From Micromussa lordhowensis (lineage: Eukaryota; Cnidaria; Anthozoa; Scleractinia; Lobophylliidae), in NCBI GenBank assembly GCA_964020085.1, contig OZ026603.1, positions 33,983,006 to 34,047,005 of the forward strand: a stretch of 64,000 bases of DNA. The letters run 5' to 3'. The stretch's first letter is position 1; the number at the start of each line of letters is the position of its first letter. The position numbers and the translations under genes are program-made. Below the pieces are notes generated by a model. The model was given only the letters and a program-made list of their open reading frames with translations. It was not told the DNA's origin and did not search any database. Positions 47,561 through 61,219 of the stretch are shown piece by piece.

Positions 47561-50500
47561 CTGCAAACCGCGCCTCTTAAAGTGCCCGTGAAGCCGAGCT
47601 ATGTCAAATTTGCCAAGGGGACCCCCAGCGCGCGTTTTCTGAAATTCTGCAAAGTTGGGACCAGGGGAAACTACTGCAAAAAGAAGGCCAGAAAAAACAC
47701 CCTGGCGCCAATGCCATCATGTCCTAACTAGAATTTGCTTGAAGTGCCAACCTAGCAGAACATTTTGCTGCAAACCGCGCCTTTTAAAGTGCCCGTGAAG
47801 CCGAGCTATGTCAAATTTGCCAAGGGAACCCCCAGCGCGCGTTTTCTGAAATTCTGCAAAGTTGTGACCAGGGGAAACTACTGCAAAAAGAAGGCCAGAA
47901 AAAACACCCTGGCGCCAATGCCATCATGTCCTAACTAGAATTTCCTTGAAGTGCCAACCTAGCAAAACATTTTGCTGCAAACCGCGCCTCTTAAAGTGCC
48001 CGTGAAGCCGAGCTATGTCAAATTTGCCAAGGGGACCCCCAGCGCGCGTTTTCTGAAATTCTGCAAAGTTGGGACCAGGGGAAACTACTGCAAAAAGAAG
48101 GCCAGAAAAAACACTCTGGCGCCAATGCCATCATGTCCTAACTAGGATTTCCTTGAAGTGCCAACCTAGCAGAACATTTTGCTGCAAACCGCGCCTCTTA
48201 AAGTGCCCGTGAAGCCGAGCTATGTCAAATTTGCCAAGGGGACCCCCAGCGCGCGTTTTCTGAAATTCTGCAAAGTTGGGACCAGGGGAAACTACTGCAA
48301 AAAGAAGGCCAGAAAAAACACCCTGGCGCCAATGCCATCATGTCTTAACTAGGATTTCCTTGAAGTGCCAACCTAGCAAAACATTTTGCTGCAAACCGCG
48401 CCCCTTAAAGTGCCCGTGAAGCCGAGCTATGTCAAATTTGCCAAGGGGACCCCCAGCTCGCGTTTTCTGAAATTCTGCAAAGTTGGGACCAGGGGAAACT
48501 ACTGCAAAAAGAAGGCCAGAAAAAACACCCTGGCGCCAATGCCATCATGTCCTAACTACAATTTCCTTGAAGTGCCAACCTAGCAAAACATTTTGCTGCA
48601 AACCGCGCCTCTTAAAGTGCCCGTGAAGCCGAGCTATGTCAAATTTGCCAAGGGGACCCCCAGCGCGCGTTTTCTGAAATTCTGCAAAGTTGGGACCAGG
48701 GGAAACTACTGCAAAAAGAAGGCCAGAAAAAACACCCTGGCGCCAATGCCATCATGTCCTAACTAGGATTTCCTTAAATTGCCAACCTAGCAGAACATTT
48801 TGCTGCAAACCGCGCCTCTTAAAGTGCCCGTGAAGCCGAGCTATGTCAAATTTGCCAAGGGGACCCCCAGCGCGCGTTTTCTGAAATTCTGCAAAGTTGG
48901 GACCAGGGGAAACTACTGCAAAAAGAAGGCCAGAAAAAACACCCTGGCGCCAATGCCATCATGTCCTAACTAGGATTTCCTTGAAGTGCCAACCTAGCAG
49001 AACATTTTGCTGCAAACCGCGCCTCTTAAAGTGCCCGTGAAGCCGAGCTATGTCAAATTTGCCAAGGGGACCCCCAGCGCGCGTTTTCTGAAATTCTGCA
49101 AAGTTGGGACCAGGGGAAACTACTGCAAAAAGAAGGCCAGAAAAAACACCCTGGCGCCAATGCCATCATGTCCTAACTAGGATTTCCTTCAAGTGCCAAC
49201 CTAGCACAACATTTTGCTGCAAACCGCGCCTCTTAAAGTGCCCGTGAAGCCGAGCTATGTCAAATTTGCCAAGGGGACGCCCAGCGCGCGTTTTCTGAAA
49301 TTCTGCAAAGTTGGGACCAGGGGAAACTACTGCAAAAAGAAGGCCAGAAAAAACACCCTGGCGCCAATGCCATCATGTCCTAACTAGAATTTGCTTGAAG
49401 TGCCAACCTAGCAGAACATTTTGCTGCAAACCGCGCCTTTTAAAGTGCCCGTGAAGCCGAGCTATGTCAAATTTGCCAAGGGAACCCCCAGCGCGCGTTT
49501 TCTGAAATTCTGCAAAGTTGTGACCAGGGGAAACTACTGCAAAAAGAAGGCCAGAAAAAACACCCTGGCGCCAATGCCATCATGTCCTAACTAGAATTTC
49601 CTTAAAGTGCCAACCTAGCAAAACATTTTGCTGCAAACCGCGCCTCTTAAAGTGCCCGTGAAGCCGAGCTATGTCAAATTTGCCAAGGGGACCCCCAGCG
49701 CGCGTTTTCTGAAATTCTGCAAAGTTGGGACCAGGGGAAACTACTGCAAAAAGAAGGCCACAAAAAACACTCTGGCGCCAATGCCATCATGTCCTAACTA
49801 GGATTTCCTTGAAGTGCCAACCTAGCAGAACATTTTGCTGCAAACCGCGCCTCTTAAAGTGCCCGTGAAGCCGAGCTATGTCAAATTTGCCAAGGGGACC
49901 CCCAGCGCGCGTTTTCTGAAATTCTGCAAAGTTGGGACCAGGGGAAACTACTGCAAAAAGAAGGCCAGAAAAAACACCCTGGCGCCAATGCCATCATGTC
50001 TTAACTAGGATTTCCTTGAAGTGCCAACCTAGCAAAACATTTTACTGCAAACCGCGCCCCTTAAAGTGCCCGTGAAGCCGAGCTATGTCAAATTTGCCAA
50101 GGGGACCCCCAGCTCGCGTTTTCTGAAATTCTGCAAAGTTGGGACCAGGGGAAACTACTGCAAAAAGAAGGCCAGAAAAAACACCCTGGCGCCAATGCCA
50201 TCATGTCCTAACTACAATTTCCTTGAAGTGCCAACCTAGCAAAACATTTTGCTGCAAACCGCGCCTCTTAAAGTGCCCGTGAAGCCGAGCTATGTCAAAT
50301 TTGCCAAGGGGACCCCCAGCGCGCGTTTTCTGAAATTCTGCAAAGTTGGGACCAGGGGAAACTACTGCAAAAAGAAGGCCAGAAAAAACACCCTGGCGCC
50401 AATCCCATCATGTCCTAACTAGCATTTCCTTAAATTGCCAACCTAGCAGAACATTTTGCTGCAAACCGCGCCTCTTAAAGTGCCCGTGAAGCCGAGCTAT

Positions 50501-50871
50501 GTCAAATTTGCCAAGGGGACCCCCAGCGCGCGTTTTCTGAAATTCTGCAAAGTTGGGACCAGGGGAAACTACTGCAAAAAGAAGGCCAGAAAAAACACCC
50601 TGGCGCCAATGCCATCATGTCCTAACTAGTATTTCCTTGAAGTGCCAACCTAGCAGAACATTTTGCTGCAAACCGCGCCTCTTAAAGTGCCCGTGAAGCC
50701 GAGCTATGTCAAATTTGCCAAGGGGACCCCCAGCGCGCGTTTTCTGAAATTCTGCAAAGTTGGGACCAGGGGAAACTACTGCAAAAAGAAGGCCAGAAAA
50801 AACACCCTGGCGCCAATGCCATCATGTCCTAACTACAATTTCCTTCAAGTGCCAACCTAGCACAACATTTT
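47560..50871 (+). repeat. Higher-order repeat, 8-mer (1656 bp), two copies
   Basis: Copy one is about 47560-49215 and copy two about 49216-50871. Markers at 1656-bp spacing: GAATTTGCTTGAAG with GCCTTTTAAAG, GGGAACCCC and GTTGTGACC (start 47731 and 49387), ACACTCTGG (near 48111 and 49767), GCGCCCCTTAAAG with AGCTCGCG (48455 and 50111), CCTTAAATTGCC (near 48773 and 50429), and CCTTCAAG with GCACAACATT (near 49186 and 50842). Differences include GGACGCCCAG only near 49276 and CATTTTACTG only near 50037. The flanking monomers do not match. Confidence 0.85.
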
Positions 50872-51283
50872 GCTGCAAACCGCGCCTCTTAAAGTGCCCG
50901 TGAAGCCGAGCTATGTCAAATTTGCCAAGGGGACCCCCAGCGCGCGTTTTCTGAAATTCTGCAAAGTTGGGACCAGGGGAAACTACTGCAAAAAGAAGGC
51001 CAGAAAAAACACCCTGGCGCCAATGCCATCATGTCCTAACTAGAATTTCCTTGAAGTGCCAACCTAGCAAAACATTTTGCTGCAAACCGCGCCTCTTAAA
51101 GTGCCCGTGAAGCCGAGCTATGTCAAATTTGCCAAGGGGACCCCCAGCGCGCGTTTTCTGAAATTCTGCAAAGTTGGGACCAGGGGAAACTACTGCAAAA
51201 AGAAGGCCAGAAAAAACACCCTGGCGCCAATGCCATCATGTCCTAACTAGGATTTCCTTGAAGTGCCAACCTAGCAGAACATT

Positions 51284-51489
51284 TTGCTGCAAACCGCGCC
51301 TCTTAAAGTGCCCGTGAAGCCGAGCTATATCAAATTTGCCAAGGGGACCCCAGCGCGCGTTTTCTGAAATTCTGCAAAGTTGGGACCAGGGGAAACTACT
51401 GCAAAAAGAAGGCCAGAAAAAACACCCTGGCGCCAATGCCATCATGTCCTAACTAGGATTTCCTTGAAGTGCCAACCTAGCAAAACATT
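51284..51489 (+). repeat. Length-variant monomer, 206 bp (-1 in C run)
   Basis: At 51345-51353 the C run has four instead of five bases (GGGGACCCCAGC). The monomer also has AGCTATATC instead of AGCTATGTC. The same C-run loss occurs in the unit at 61220, exactly 48 x 207 bp further on. Confidence 0.88.
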
Positions 51490-52690
51490 TTGCTGCAAAC
51501 CGCGCCTCTTAAAGTGCCCGTGAAGCCGAGCTATGTCAAATTTGCCAAGGGGACCCCCAGCGCGCGTTTTCTGAAATTCTGCAAAGTTGGGACCAGGGGA
51601 AACTACTGCAAAAAGAAGGCCAGAAAAAACACCCTGGCGCCAATGCCATCATGTCCTAACTAGAATTTCGTTGAAGTGCCAACTTAGCAAAACATTTTGC
51701 TGCAAACCGCGCCTCTTAAAGTGCCCGTGAAGCCGAGCTATGTCAAATTTGCCAAGGGGACCCCCAGCGCGCGTTTTCTGAAATTCTGCAAAGTTGGGAC
51801 CAGGGGAAACTACTGCAAAAAGAAGGCCAGAAAAAACACCCTGGCGCCAATGCCATCATGTCCTAACTAGGATTTCCTTAAATTGCCAACCTAGCAGAAC
51901 ATTTTGCTGCAAACCGCGCCTCTTAAAGTGCCCGTGAAGCCGAGCTATGTCAAATTTGCCAAGGGGACCCCCAGCGCGCGTTTTCTGAAATTCTGCAAAG
52001 TTGGGACCAGGGGAAACTACTGCAAAAAGAAGGCCAGAAAAAACACCCTGGCGCCAATGCCATCATGTCCTAACTAGGATTTCCTTGAAGTGCCAACCTA
52101 GCAAAACATTTTGCTGCAAACCGCGCCTCTTAAAGTGCCCGTGAAGCCGAGCTATGTCAAATTTGCCAAGGGGACCCCCAGCGCGCGTTTTCTGAAATTC
52201 TGCAAAGTTGGGACCAGGGGAAACTACTGCAAAAAGAAGGCCAGAAAAAACACCCTGGCGCCAATGCCATCATGTCCTAACTAGAATTTCGTTGAAGTGC
52301 CAACTTAGCAAAACATTTTGCTGCAAACCGCGCCTCTTAAAGTGCCCGTGAAGCCGAGCTATGTCAAATTTGCCAAGGGGACCCCCAGCGCGCGTTTTCT
52401 GAAATTCTGCAAAGTTGGGACCAGGGGAAACTACTGCAAAAAGAAGGCCAGAAAAAACACCCTGGCGCCAATGCCATCATGTCCTAACTAGAATTTCCTT
52501 AAATTGCCAACCTAGCAGAACATTTTGCTGCAAACCGCGCCTCTTAAAGTGCCCGTGAAGCCGAGCTATGTCAAATTTGCCAAGGGGACCCCCAGCGCGC
52601 ATTTTCTGAAATTCTGCAAAGTTGGGACCAGGGGAAACTACTGCAAATAGAAGGCCAGAAAAAACACCCTGGCGCCAATGCCATCATGTC
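51450..52690 (+). repeat. Higher-order repeat, 3-mer (621 bp), two copies
   Basis: Three monomers repeat at 621 bp. The tracer is a box with CTAGAATTTCGTTGAAG and CAACTTAGC, at 51660 and 52281. The monomer after it carries CCTTAAATTGCC near 51875 and 52496. The monomer before it carries CTAGGATTTCC with GCAAAACATT in both. After the second copy the array changes to GCGCATTTTCTG with AAATAGAAGG near 52600-52650. Confidence 0.8.
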
Positions 52691-53973
52691 CTAACTAGGA
52701 TTTCCTTGAAGTGCCAACCTAGCAGAACATTTTGCTGCAAACCGCGCCTCTTAAAGTGCCCGTGAAGCCGAGCTATGTCAAATTTGCCAAGGGGACCCCC
52801 AGCGCGCGTTTTCTGAAATTCTGCAAAGTTGGGACCAGGGGAAACTACTGCAAAAAGAAGGCCACAAAAAACACCCTGGCGCCAATGCCATCATGTCCTA
52901 ACTAGAATTTCCTTGAAGTGCCAACCTAGCAGAACATTTTGCTGCAAACCGCGCCTCTTAAAGTGCCCGTGAAGCCGAGCTATGTCAAATTTGCCAAGGG
53001 GACCCCCAGCGCGCGTTTTCTGAAATTCTGCAAAGTTGGGACCAGGGGAAACTACTGCAAAAAGAAGGCCAGAAAAAACACCCTGGCGCCAATGCCATCA
53101 TGTCCTAACTACGATTTCCTTGAAGTGCCAACCTAGCAGAACATTTTGCTGCACACCGCGCCTCTTAAAGTGCCCGTGAAGCCGAGCTATGTCAAATTTG
53201 CCAAGGGGACCCCCAGCGCGCGTTTTCTGAAATTCTGCAAAGTTGGGACCAGGGGAAACTACTGCAAAAAGAAGGCCAGAAAAAACACCCTGGCGCCAAT
53301 GCCATCATGTCCTAATTAAAATTTCCTTAAAGTGCCAACCTAGCCGAACATTTTGCTGCAAACCGCGCCTCTTAAAGTGCCCGTGAAGCCGAGCTATGTC
53401 AAATTTGCCAAGGGGACCCCCAGCGCGCGTTTTCTGAAATTCTGCAAAGTTGGGACCAGGGGAAGCTACTGCAAAAAGAAGGCCAGAAAGAACACCCTGG
53501 CGCCAATGCCATCATGTCCTAACTAAAATTTCCTTAAAGTGCCAACCTAGCAGAACATTTTGCTGCAAACCGCGCCTCTTAAAGTGCCCGTGAAGCCGAG
53601 CTATGTCAAATTTGCCAAGGGGACCCCCAGCGCGCGTTTTCTGAAATTCTGCAAAGTTGGGACCAGGGGAAACTACTGCAAAAAGAAGGCCAGAAAAAAC
53701 ACCCTGGCGCCAATGCCATCATGTCCTAACTAGAATTTCCTTGAAGTGCCAACCTAGCAGAACATTGTGCTGCAAACCGCGCCTCTTAAAGTGCCCGTGA
53801 AGCCGAGCTATGTCAAATTTGCCAAGGGGACCCCCAGCGCGCGTTTTCTGAAATTCTGCAAAGTTGGGACCAGGGGAAACTACTGCAAAAAGAAGGCCAG
53901 AAAAAACACCCTGGCGCGACTGCCATCATGTCCTAACTAGGATTTCCTTCAAGTGCCAACCTAGCAGAACATT

Positions 53974-54181
53974 TTGCTGCAAACCGCGCCTCTTAAAGTG
54001 CCCGTGAAGCCGAGCTATGTCAAATTTGCCAAGGGGACCCCCAGCGCGCGTTTTCTGAAATTCTGCAAAGTTGGGACCAGAGGAAACTACTGCAAAAAAG
54101 AAGGCCAGAAAAAACACACTGGCGCCAATGCCATCATGTCCTAACTAGGATTTCCTTGAAGTGCCAACCTAGCAGAACATT
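53974..54181 (+). repeat. Length-variant monomer, 208 bp (+1 in A tract)
   Basis: TGCAAAAAAGAAGG at 54091-54104 has one extra A. It is the only insertion found. The matching monomer of the next 17-mer copy (near 57613) lacks it, so it arose after that duplication or was lost there. The monomer also has ACACACTGG instead of ACACCCTGG. Confidence 0.88.
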
Positions 54182-57100
54182 TTGCTGCAAACCGCGCCTC
54201 TTGAAGTGCCCGTGAAGCCGAGCTATGTCAAATTTGCCAAGGGGACCCCCAGCGCGCGTTTTCTGAAATTCTGCAAAGTTGGGACCAGGGGAAACTACTG
54301 CAAAAAGAAGGCCAGAAAAAACACCCTGGCGCCAATGCCATCATGTCCTAACTAACATTTCCTTGAAGTGCCAACCTAGCAAAACATTTTGCTGCAAACC
54401 GCGCCTCTTAAAGTGCCCGTGAAGCCGAGCTATGTCAAATTTGCCAAGGGGACCCCCAGCGCGCGTTTTCTGAAATTCTGCAAAGTTGGGACCAGGGGAA
54501 ACTACTGCACAAAAAAGGCCAGAAAAAACACCCTGGCGCCAATGCCATCATGTCCTAACTAGAAGTTCCTTGAAGTGCCAACCTAGCAGAACATTTTGCT
54601 GCAAACCGCGCCTCTTAAAGTGCCCGTGAAGCCGAGCTATGTCAAATTTGCCAAGGGGACCTCCAGCGCGCGTTTTCTGAAATTCTGCAAAGTTGGGACC
54701 AGGGGAAACTACTGCAAAAAGAAGGCCAGAAAAAACACCCTGGCGCCAATGCCATCATGTCGTAACTAGGATTTGCTTAAAGTGCCAACCTAGCAGAACA
54801 TTTTGCTGCAAACCGCGCCTCTTAAAGTGCCCGTGAAGCCGAGCTATGTCAAATTTGCCAAGGGGACCCCCAGCGCGCGTTTTCTGAAATTCTGCAAAGT
54901 TGGGACCAGGGGAAACTACTGCAAAAAGAAGGCCAGAAAAAACACCCTGGCGCCAATGCCATCATGTCCTAACTAGGATTTCCTTCAAGTGTTAACCTAG
55001 CAGAACATTTTGCTGCAAACCGCGCCTCTTAAAGTGCCCGTGAAGCCGAGCTATGTTAAATTTGCCAAGGGGACCCCCAGCGCGCGTTTTCTGAAATTCT
55101 GCAAAGTTGGGACCAGGGGAAACTACTGCAAAAAGAAGGCCAGAAAAAACACCCTCACGCCAATGCCATCATGTCCTAACTAAAATTTCGTTGAAGTGCC
55201 AACCTAGCAGAACATTTTGCTGCAAACCGCGCCTCTTAAAGTGCCCGTGAAGCTGAGCTATGTCAAATTTGCCAAGGGGACCCCCAGCGCGCGTTTTCTG
55301 AAATTCTGCAAAGTTGGGACCAGGGGAAACTACTGCAAAAAGAAGGCCAGAAAAAACACCCTGGCGCCAATGCCATCATGTCGTAACTAGGATTTCCTTA
55401 AAGTGCCAACCTAGCAAAACATTTTGCTGCAAACTGCGCGTCTTAAAGTGCCCGTGAAGCCGAGCTATGTCAAATTTGCCAAGGGGACCCCCAGCGCGCG
55501 TTTTCTGAAATTCTGCAAAGTTGGGACCAGGGGAAACTACTGCAAAAAGAAGGCCAGAAAGAACACCCTGGCGCCAATGATATCATGTCCTAACTGCAAC
55601 TTCCTTGAAAAACCAACCTAGCAGAACATTTTGCTGGAAACCGCGCCTCTTAAAGTGCTCGTGAAGCCGAGCTATGTCAAATTTGCCAAGGGGACCCCCA
55701 GCGCGCGTTTTCTGAAATTCTGCAAAGTTGGGACCAGGGGAAACTACTGCAAATAGAAGGCCAGAAAAAACACCCTGGCGCCAATGCCATCATGTCCTAA
55801 CTAGGATTTCCTTGAAGTGCCAACCTAGCAAAACATTTTGCTGCAAACCGCGCCTCTTAAAGTGCCCGTGAAGCCGAGCTATGTCAAATTTGCCAAGGGG
55901 ACCCCCAGCGCGCGTTTTCTGAAATTCTGCAAAGTTGGGACCAGGGGAAACTACTGCAAAAAGAAGGCCACAAAAAACACCCTGGCGCCAATGCCATCAT
56001 GTCCTAACTACGATTTCCTTAAAGTGCCAACCTAGCAGAACATTTTGCTGCAAACCGCGCCTCTTAAAGTGCCCGTGAAGCCGAGCTATGTCAAATTTGC
56101 CAAGGGGACCCCCAGCGCGCGTTTTCTGAAATTCTGCAAAGTTGGGACCAGGGGAAACTACTGCAAATAGAAGGCCAAAAAAAACACCCTGGCGCCAATG
56201 CCATCATGTGCTAACTAAAATTTCCTTGAAGTGCCAACCTAGCAGAACATTTTGCTGCAAACCGCGCCTCTTAAAGTGCCCGTGAAGCCGAGCTATGTCA
56301 AATTTGCCAAGGGGACCCCCAGCGCGCGTTTTCTGAAATTCTGCAAAGTTGGGACCAGGGGAAACTACTGCAAAAAGAAGGCCAGAAAAAACACCCTGGC
56401 GCCAATGCCATCATGTCCTAACTACCATTTCCTTAAAGTGCCCACCTAGCAGAACATTTTGCTGCAAACCGCGCCTCTTAAAGTGCCCGTGAAGCCGAGC
56501 TATGTCAAATTTGCCAAGGGGACCCCCAGCGCGCGTTTTCTGAAATTCTGCAAAGTTGGGACCAGGGGAAACTACTGCAAAAAGAAGGCCAGAAAAAACA
56601 CCCTGGCGCGAATGCCATCATGTCCTAACTAAAATTTCCTTAAAGTGCCAACCTAGCAAAAGATTTTGCTGCAAACTGCGCCTCTTAAAGTGCCCGTGAA
56701 GCCGAGCTATGTCAAATTTGCCAAGGGGACCCCCAGCGCGCGTTTTCTGAAATTCTGCAAAGTTGGGACCAGGGGAAACTACTGCAAAAAGAAGGCCAGA
56801 AAAAACACCCTGGCGCCAATGCCATCATGTCCTAACTAGAATTTCCTTGAAGTGCCAACCTAGCAGAACATTGTGCTGCAAACCGCGCCTCTTAAAGTGC
56901 CCGTGAAGCCGAGCTATGTCAAATTTGCCAAGGGGACCCCCAGCGCGCGTTTTCTGAAATTCTGCAAAGTTGGGACCAGGGGAAACTACTGCAAAAAGAA
57001 GGCCAGAAAAAACACCCTGGCGCCAATGCCATCATGTTCTAACTAGGATTTCCTTGAAGTGCCAACCTAGCAGAACATTTTGCTGCAAACCGGGCCTCTT

Positions 57101-60100
57101 AAAGTGCCCGTGAAGCCGAGCTATGTCAAATTTGCCAAGGGGACCCCCAGCGCGCGTTTTCTGAAATTCTGCAAAGTTGGGACCAGGGGAAAACACTGCA
57201 AAAACAAGGCCAGAAAAAACACCCTGGCGCCAATGCCATCATGTCCTTACTAGAATTTCCTTGAAGTGCCAACCTAGCAAAACATTTTGCTGCAAACCGC
57301 GCCCCTTAAAGTGCCCGTGAAGCCGAGCTATGTCAAGTTTGCCAAGGGGACCCCCAGCGCGCGTTTTCTGAAATTCTGCAAAGTTGGGACCAGGGGAAAC
57401 TACTGCAAAAAGAAGGCCAGAAAAAACACCCTGGCGCGACTGCCATCATGTCCTAACTAGGATTTCCTTCAAGTGCCAACCTAGCAGAACATTTTGCTGC
57501 AAACCGCGCCTCTTAAAGTGCCCGTGAAGCCGAGCTATGTCAAATTTGCCAAGGGGACCCCCAGCGCGCGTTTTCTGAAATTCTGCAAAGTTGGGACCAG
57601 AGGAAACTACTGCAAAAAGAAGGCCAGAAAAAACACCCTGGCGCCAATGCCATCATGTCCTAACTAGGATTTCCTTGAAGTGCCAACCTAGCAGAACATT
57701 TTGCTGCAAACCGCGCCTCTTAAAGTGCCCGTGAAGCCGAGCTATGTCAAATTTGCCAAGGGGACCCCCAGCGCGCGTTTTCTGAAATTCTGCAAAGTTG
57801 GGACCAGGGGAAACTACTGCAAAAAGAAGGCCAGAAAAAACACCCTGGCGCCAATGCCATCATGTCCTAACTAACATTTCCTTGAAGTGCCAACGTAGCA
57901 AAACATTTTGCTGCAAACCGCGCCTCTTAAAGTGCCCGTGAAGCCGAGCTATGTCAAATTTGCCAAGGGGACCCCCAGCGCGCGTTTTCTGAAATTCTGC
58001 AAAGTTGGGACCAGGGGAAACTACTGCACAAAAAAGGCCAGAAAAAACACCCTGGCGCCAATGCCATCATGTCCTAACTAGAAGCTCCTTGAAGTGCCAA
58101 CCTAGCAGAACATTTTGCTGCAAACCGCGCCTCTTAAAGTGCCCGTGAAGCCGAGCTATGTCAAATTTGCCAAGGGGACCTCCAGCGCGCGTTTTCTGAA
58201 ATTCTGCAAAGTTGGGACCAGGGGAAGCTACTGCAAAAAGAAGGCCAGAAAAAACACCCTGGCGCCAATGCCATCATGTCATAACTAGGATTTGCTTAAA
58301 GTGCCGACCTAGGAGAACATTTTGCTGCAAACCGCGCCTCTTAAAGTGCCCGTGAAGCCGAGCTATGTCAAATTTGCCAAGGGGACCCCCAGCGCGCGTT
58401 TTCTGAAATTCTGCAAAGTTGGGACCAGGGGAAACTACTGCAAAAAGAAGGCCAGAAAAAACACCATGGCGCCAATGCCATCATGTCCTAACTAGGATTT
58501 CCTTGAAGTGTTAACCTAGCAGAACATTTTGCTGCAAACCGCGCCTCTTAAAGTGCCCGTGAAGCCGAGCTATGTTAAATTTGCCAAGGGGACCCCCAGC
58601 GCGCGTTTTCTGAAATTCTACAAAGTTGGGACCAGGGGAAACTACTGCAAAAAGAAGGCCAGAAAAAACACCCTCACGCCAATGCCATCATGTCCTAACT
58701 AGGATTTCGTTGAAGTGCCAACCTAGCAGAACATTTTGCTGCAAACCGCGCCTCTTAAAGTGCCCGTGAAGCCGAGCTATGTCAAATTTGCCAAGGGGAC
58801 CCCCAGCGCGCGTTTTCTGAAATTCTGCAAAGTTGGGACCAGGGGAAACTACTGCAAAAAGAAGGCCAGAAAAAACACCCTGGCGCCAATGCCATCATGT
58901 CCTAACTAGGATTTCCTTAAAGTGCCAACCTAGCAAAACATTTTGCTGCAAACTGCGCGTCTTAAAGTGCCCGTGAAGCCGAGCTATGTCAAATTTGCCA
59001 AGGGGACCCCCAGCGCGCGTTTTCTGAAATTCTGCAAAGTTGGGACCAGGGGAAACTACTGCAAAAAGAAGGCCAGAAAGAACACCCTGGCGCCAATGAT
59101 ATCATGTCCTAACTGCAACTTCCTTGAAAAACCAACCTAGCAGAACATTTTGCTGGAAACCGCGCCTCTTAAAGTGCTCGTGAAGCCGAGCTATGTCAAA
59201 TTTGCCAAGGGGACCCCCAGCACGCGTTTTCTGAAATTCTGCAAAGTTGGGACCAGGGGAAACTACTGCAAATAGAAGGCCACAAAAAACACCCTGGCGC
59301 CAATGCCATCATGTCCTAACTAGAATTTCCTTGAAGTGCCAACCTAGCAGAACATTTTGCTGCAAACCGCGCCTCTTAAAGTGCCCGTGAAGCCGAGCTA
59401 TGTCAAATTTGCCAAGGGGACCCCCAGCGCGCGTTTTCTGAAATTCTGCAAAGTTGGGACCAGGGGAAACTACTGCAAAAAGAAGGCCAGAAAAAACACC
59501 CTGGCGCCAATGCCATCATGTCCTAACTATAATTTCCTTAAAGCGCCAACCTAGCAGAACATTTTGCTGCAAACCGCGCCTCTTAAAGTGCCCGTGAAGC
59601 CGAGCTATGTCAAATTTGCCAAGGGGACCCCCAGCGCGCGTTTTCTGAAATTCTGCAAAGTTGGGACCAGGGGAAACTACTGCAAATAGAAGGCCAAAAA
59701 AAACACCCTGGCGCCAATGCCATCATGTGCTAACTAAGATTTCCTTGAAGTGCCAACCTAGCAGAACATTTTGCTGCAAACCGCGCCTCTTAAAGTGCCC
59801 GTGAAGCCGAGCTATGTCAAATTTGCCAAGGGGATCCCCAGCGCGCGTTTTCTGAAATTCTGCAAAGTTGGGACCAGGGGAAACTACTGCAAAAAGAAGG
59901 CCAGAAAAAACACCCTGGCGCCAATGCCATCATGTCCTAACTACGATTTCCTTAAAGTGCCCACCTAGCAGAACATTTTGCTGCAAACCGCGCCTCTTAA
60001 AGTGCCCGTGAAGCCGAGCTATGTCAAATTTGCCAAGGGGACCCCCAGCGCGCGTTTTCTGAAATTCTGCAAAGTTGGGACCAGGGGAAACTACTGCAAA

Positions 60101-61219
60101 AAGAAGGCCAGAAAAAACACCATGGCGCCAATGCCATCATGTCCTAACTAGGATTTCCTTGAAGTGTTAACCTAGCAGAACATTTTGCTGCAAACCGCGC
60201 CTCTTAAAGTGCCCGTGAAGCCGAGCTATGTCAAATTTGCCAAGGGGACCCCCAGCGCGCGTTTTCTGAAATTCTGCAAAGTTGGGACCAGGGGAAACTA
60301 CTGCAAATAGAAGGCCAAAAAAAACACCCTGGCGCCAATGATATCATGTCCTAACTGCAACTTCCTTGAAAAACCAACCTAGCAGAACATTTTGCTGGAA
60401 ACCGCGCCTCTTAAAGTGCTCGTGAAGCCGAGCTATGTCAAATTTGCCAAGGGGACCCCCAGCGCGCGTTTTCTGAAATTCTGCAAAGTTGGGACCAGGG
60501 GAAACTACTGCAAATAGAAGGCCAAAAAAAACACCCTGGCGCCAATGCCATCATGGGCTAACTAAGATTTCCTTCAAGTGCCAACCTAGCAGAACATTTT
60601 GCTGCAAACCGCGCCTCTTAAAGTGCCCGTGAAGCCGAGCTATGTCAAATTTGCCAAGGGGACCCCCAGCGCGCGTTTTCTGAAATTCTGCAAAGTTGGG
60701 ACCAGGGGAAACTACTGCAAAAAGAAGGCCAGAAAAAACACCCTGGCGCCAATGCCATCATATCGTAACTACGATTTCCTTAAAGTGCCCACCTAGCAAA
60801 ACATTTTGCTGCAAACCGCGCCTCTTAAAGTGCCCGTGAAGCCGAGCTATGTCAAATTTGCCAAGGGGACCCCCAGCGCGCGTTTTCTGAAATTCTGCAA
60901 AGTTGGGACCAGGGGAAACTACTGCAAAAAGAAGGCCAGAAAAAACACCCTGGCGCCAATGCCATCATGTCGTAACTAGAATTTCCTTGAAGTGCCAACC
61001 TAGCAGAACATTTTGCTGCAAACCGCGCCTCTTAAAGTGCCCGTGAAGCCGAGCTATGTCAAATTTGCCAAGGGGACCCCCAGCGCGCGTTTTCTGAAAT
61101 TCTGCAAAGTTGGGACCAGAGGAAACTACTGCAAAAAGAAGGCCAGAAAAAACACCCTGGCGCCAATGCCATCATGTCCTAACTACGATTTCCTTGAAGT
61201 GCCAACCTAGCAGAACATT

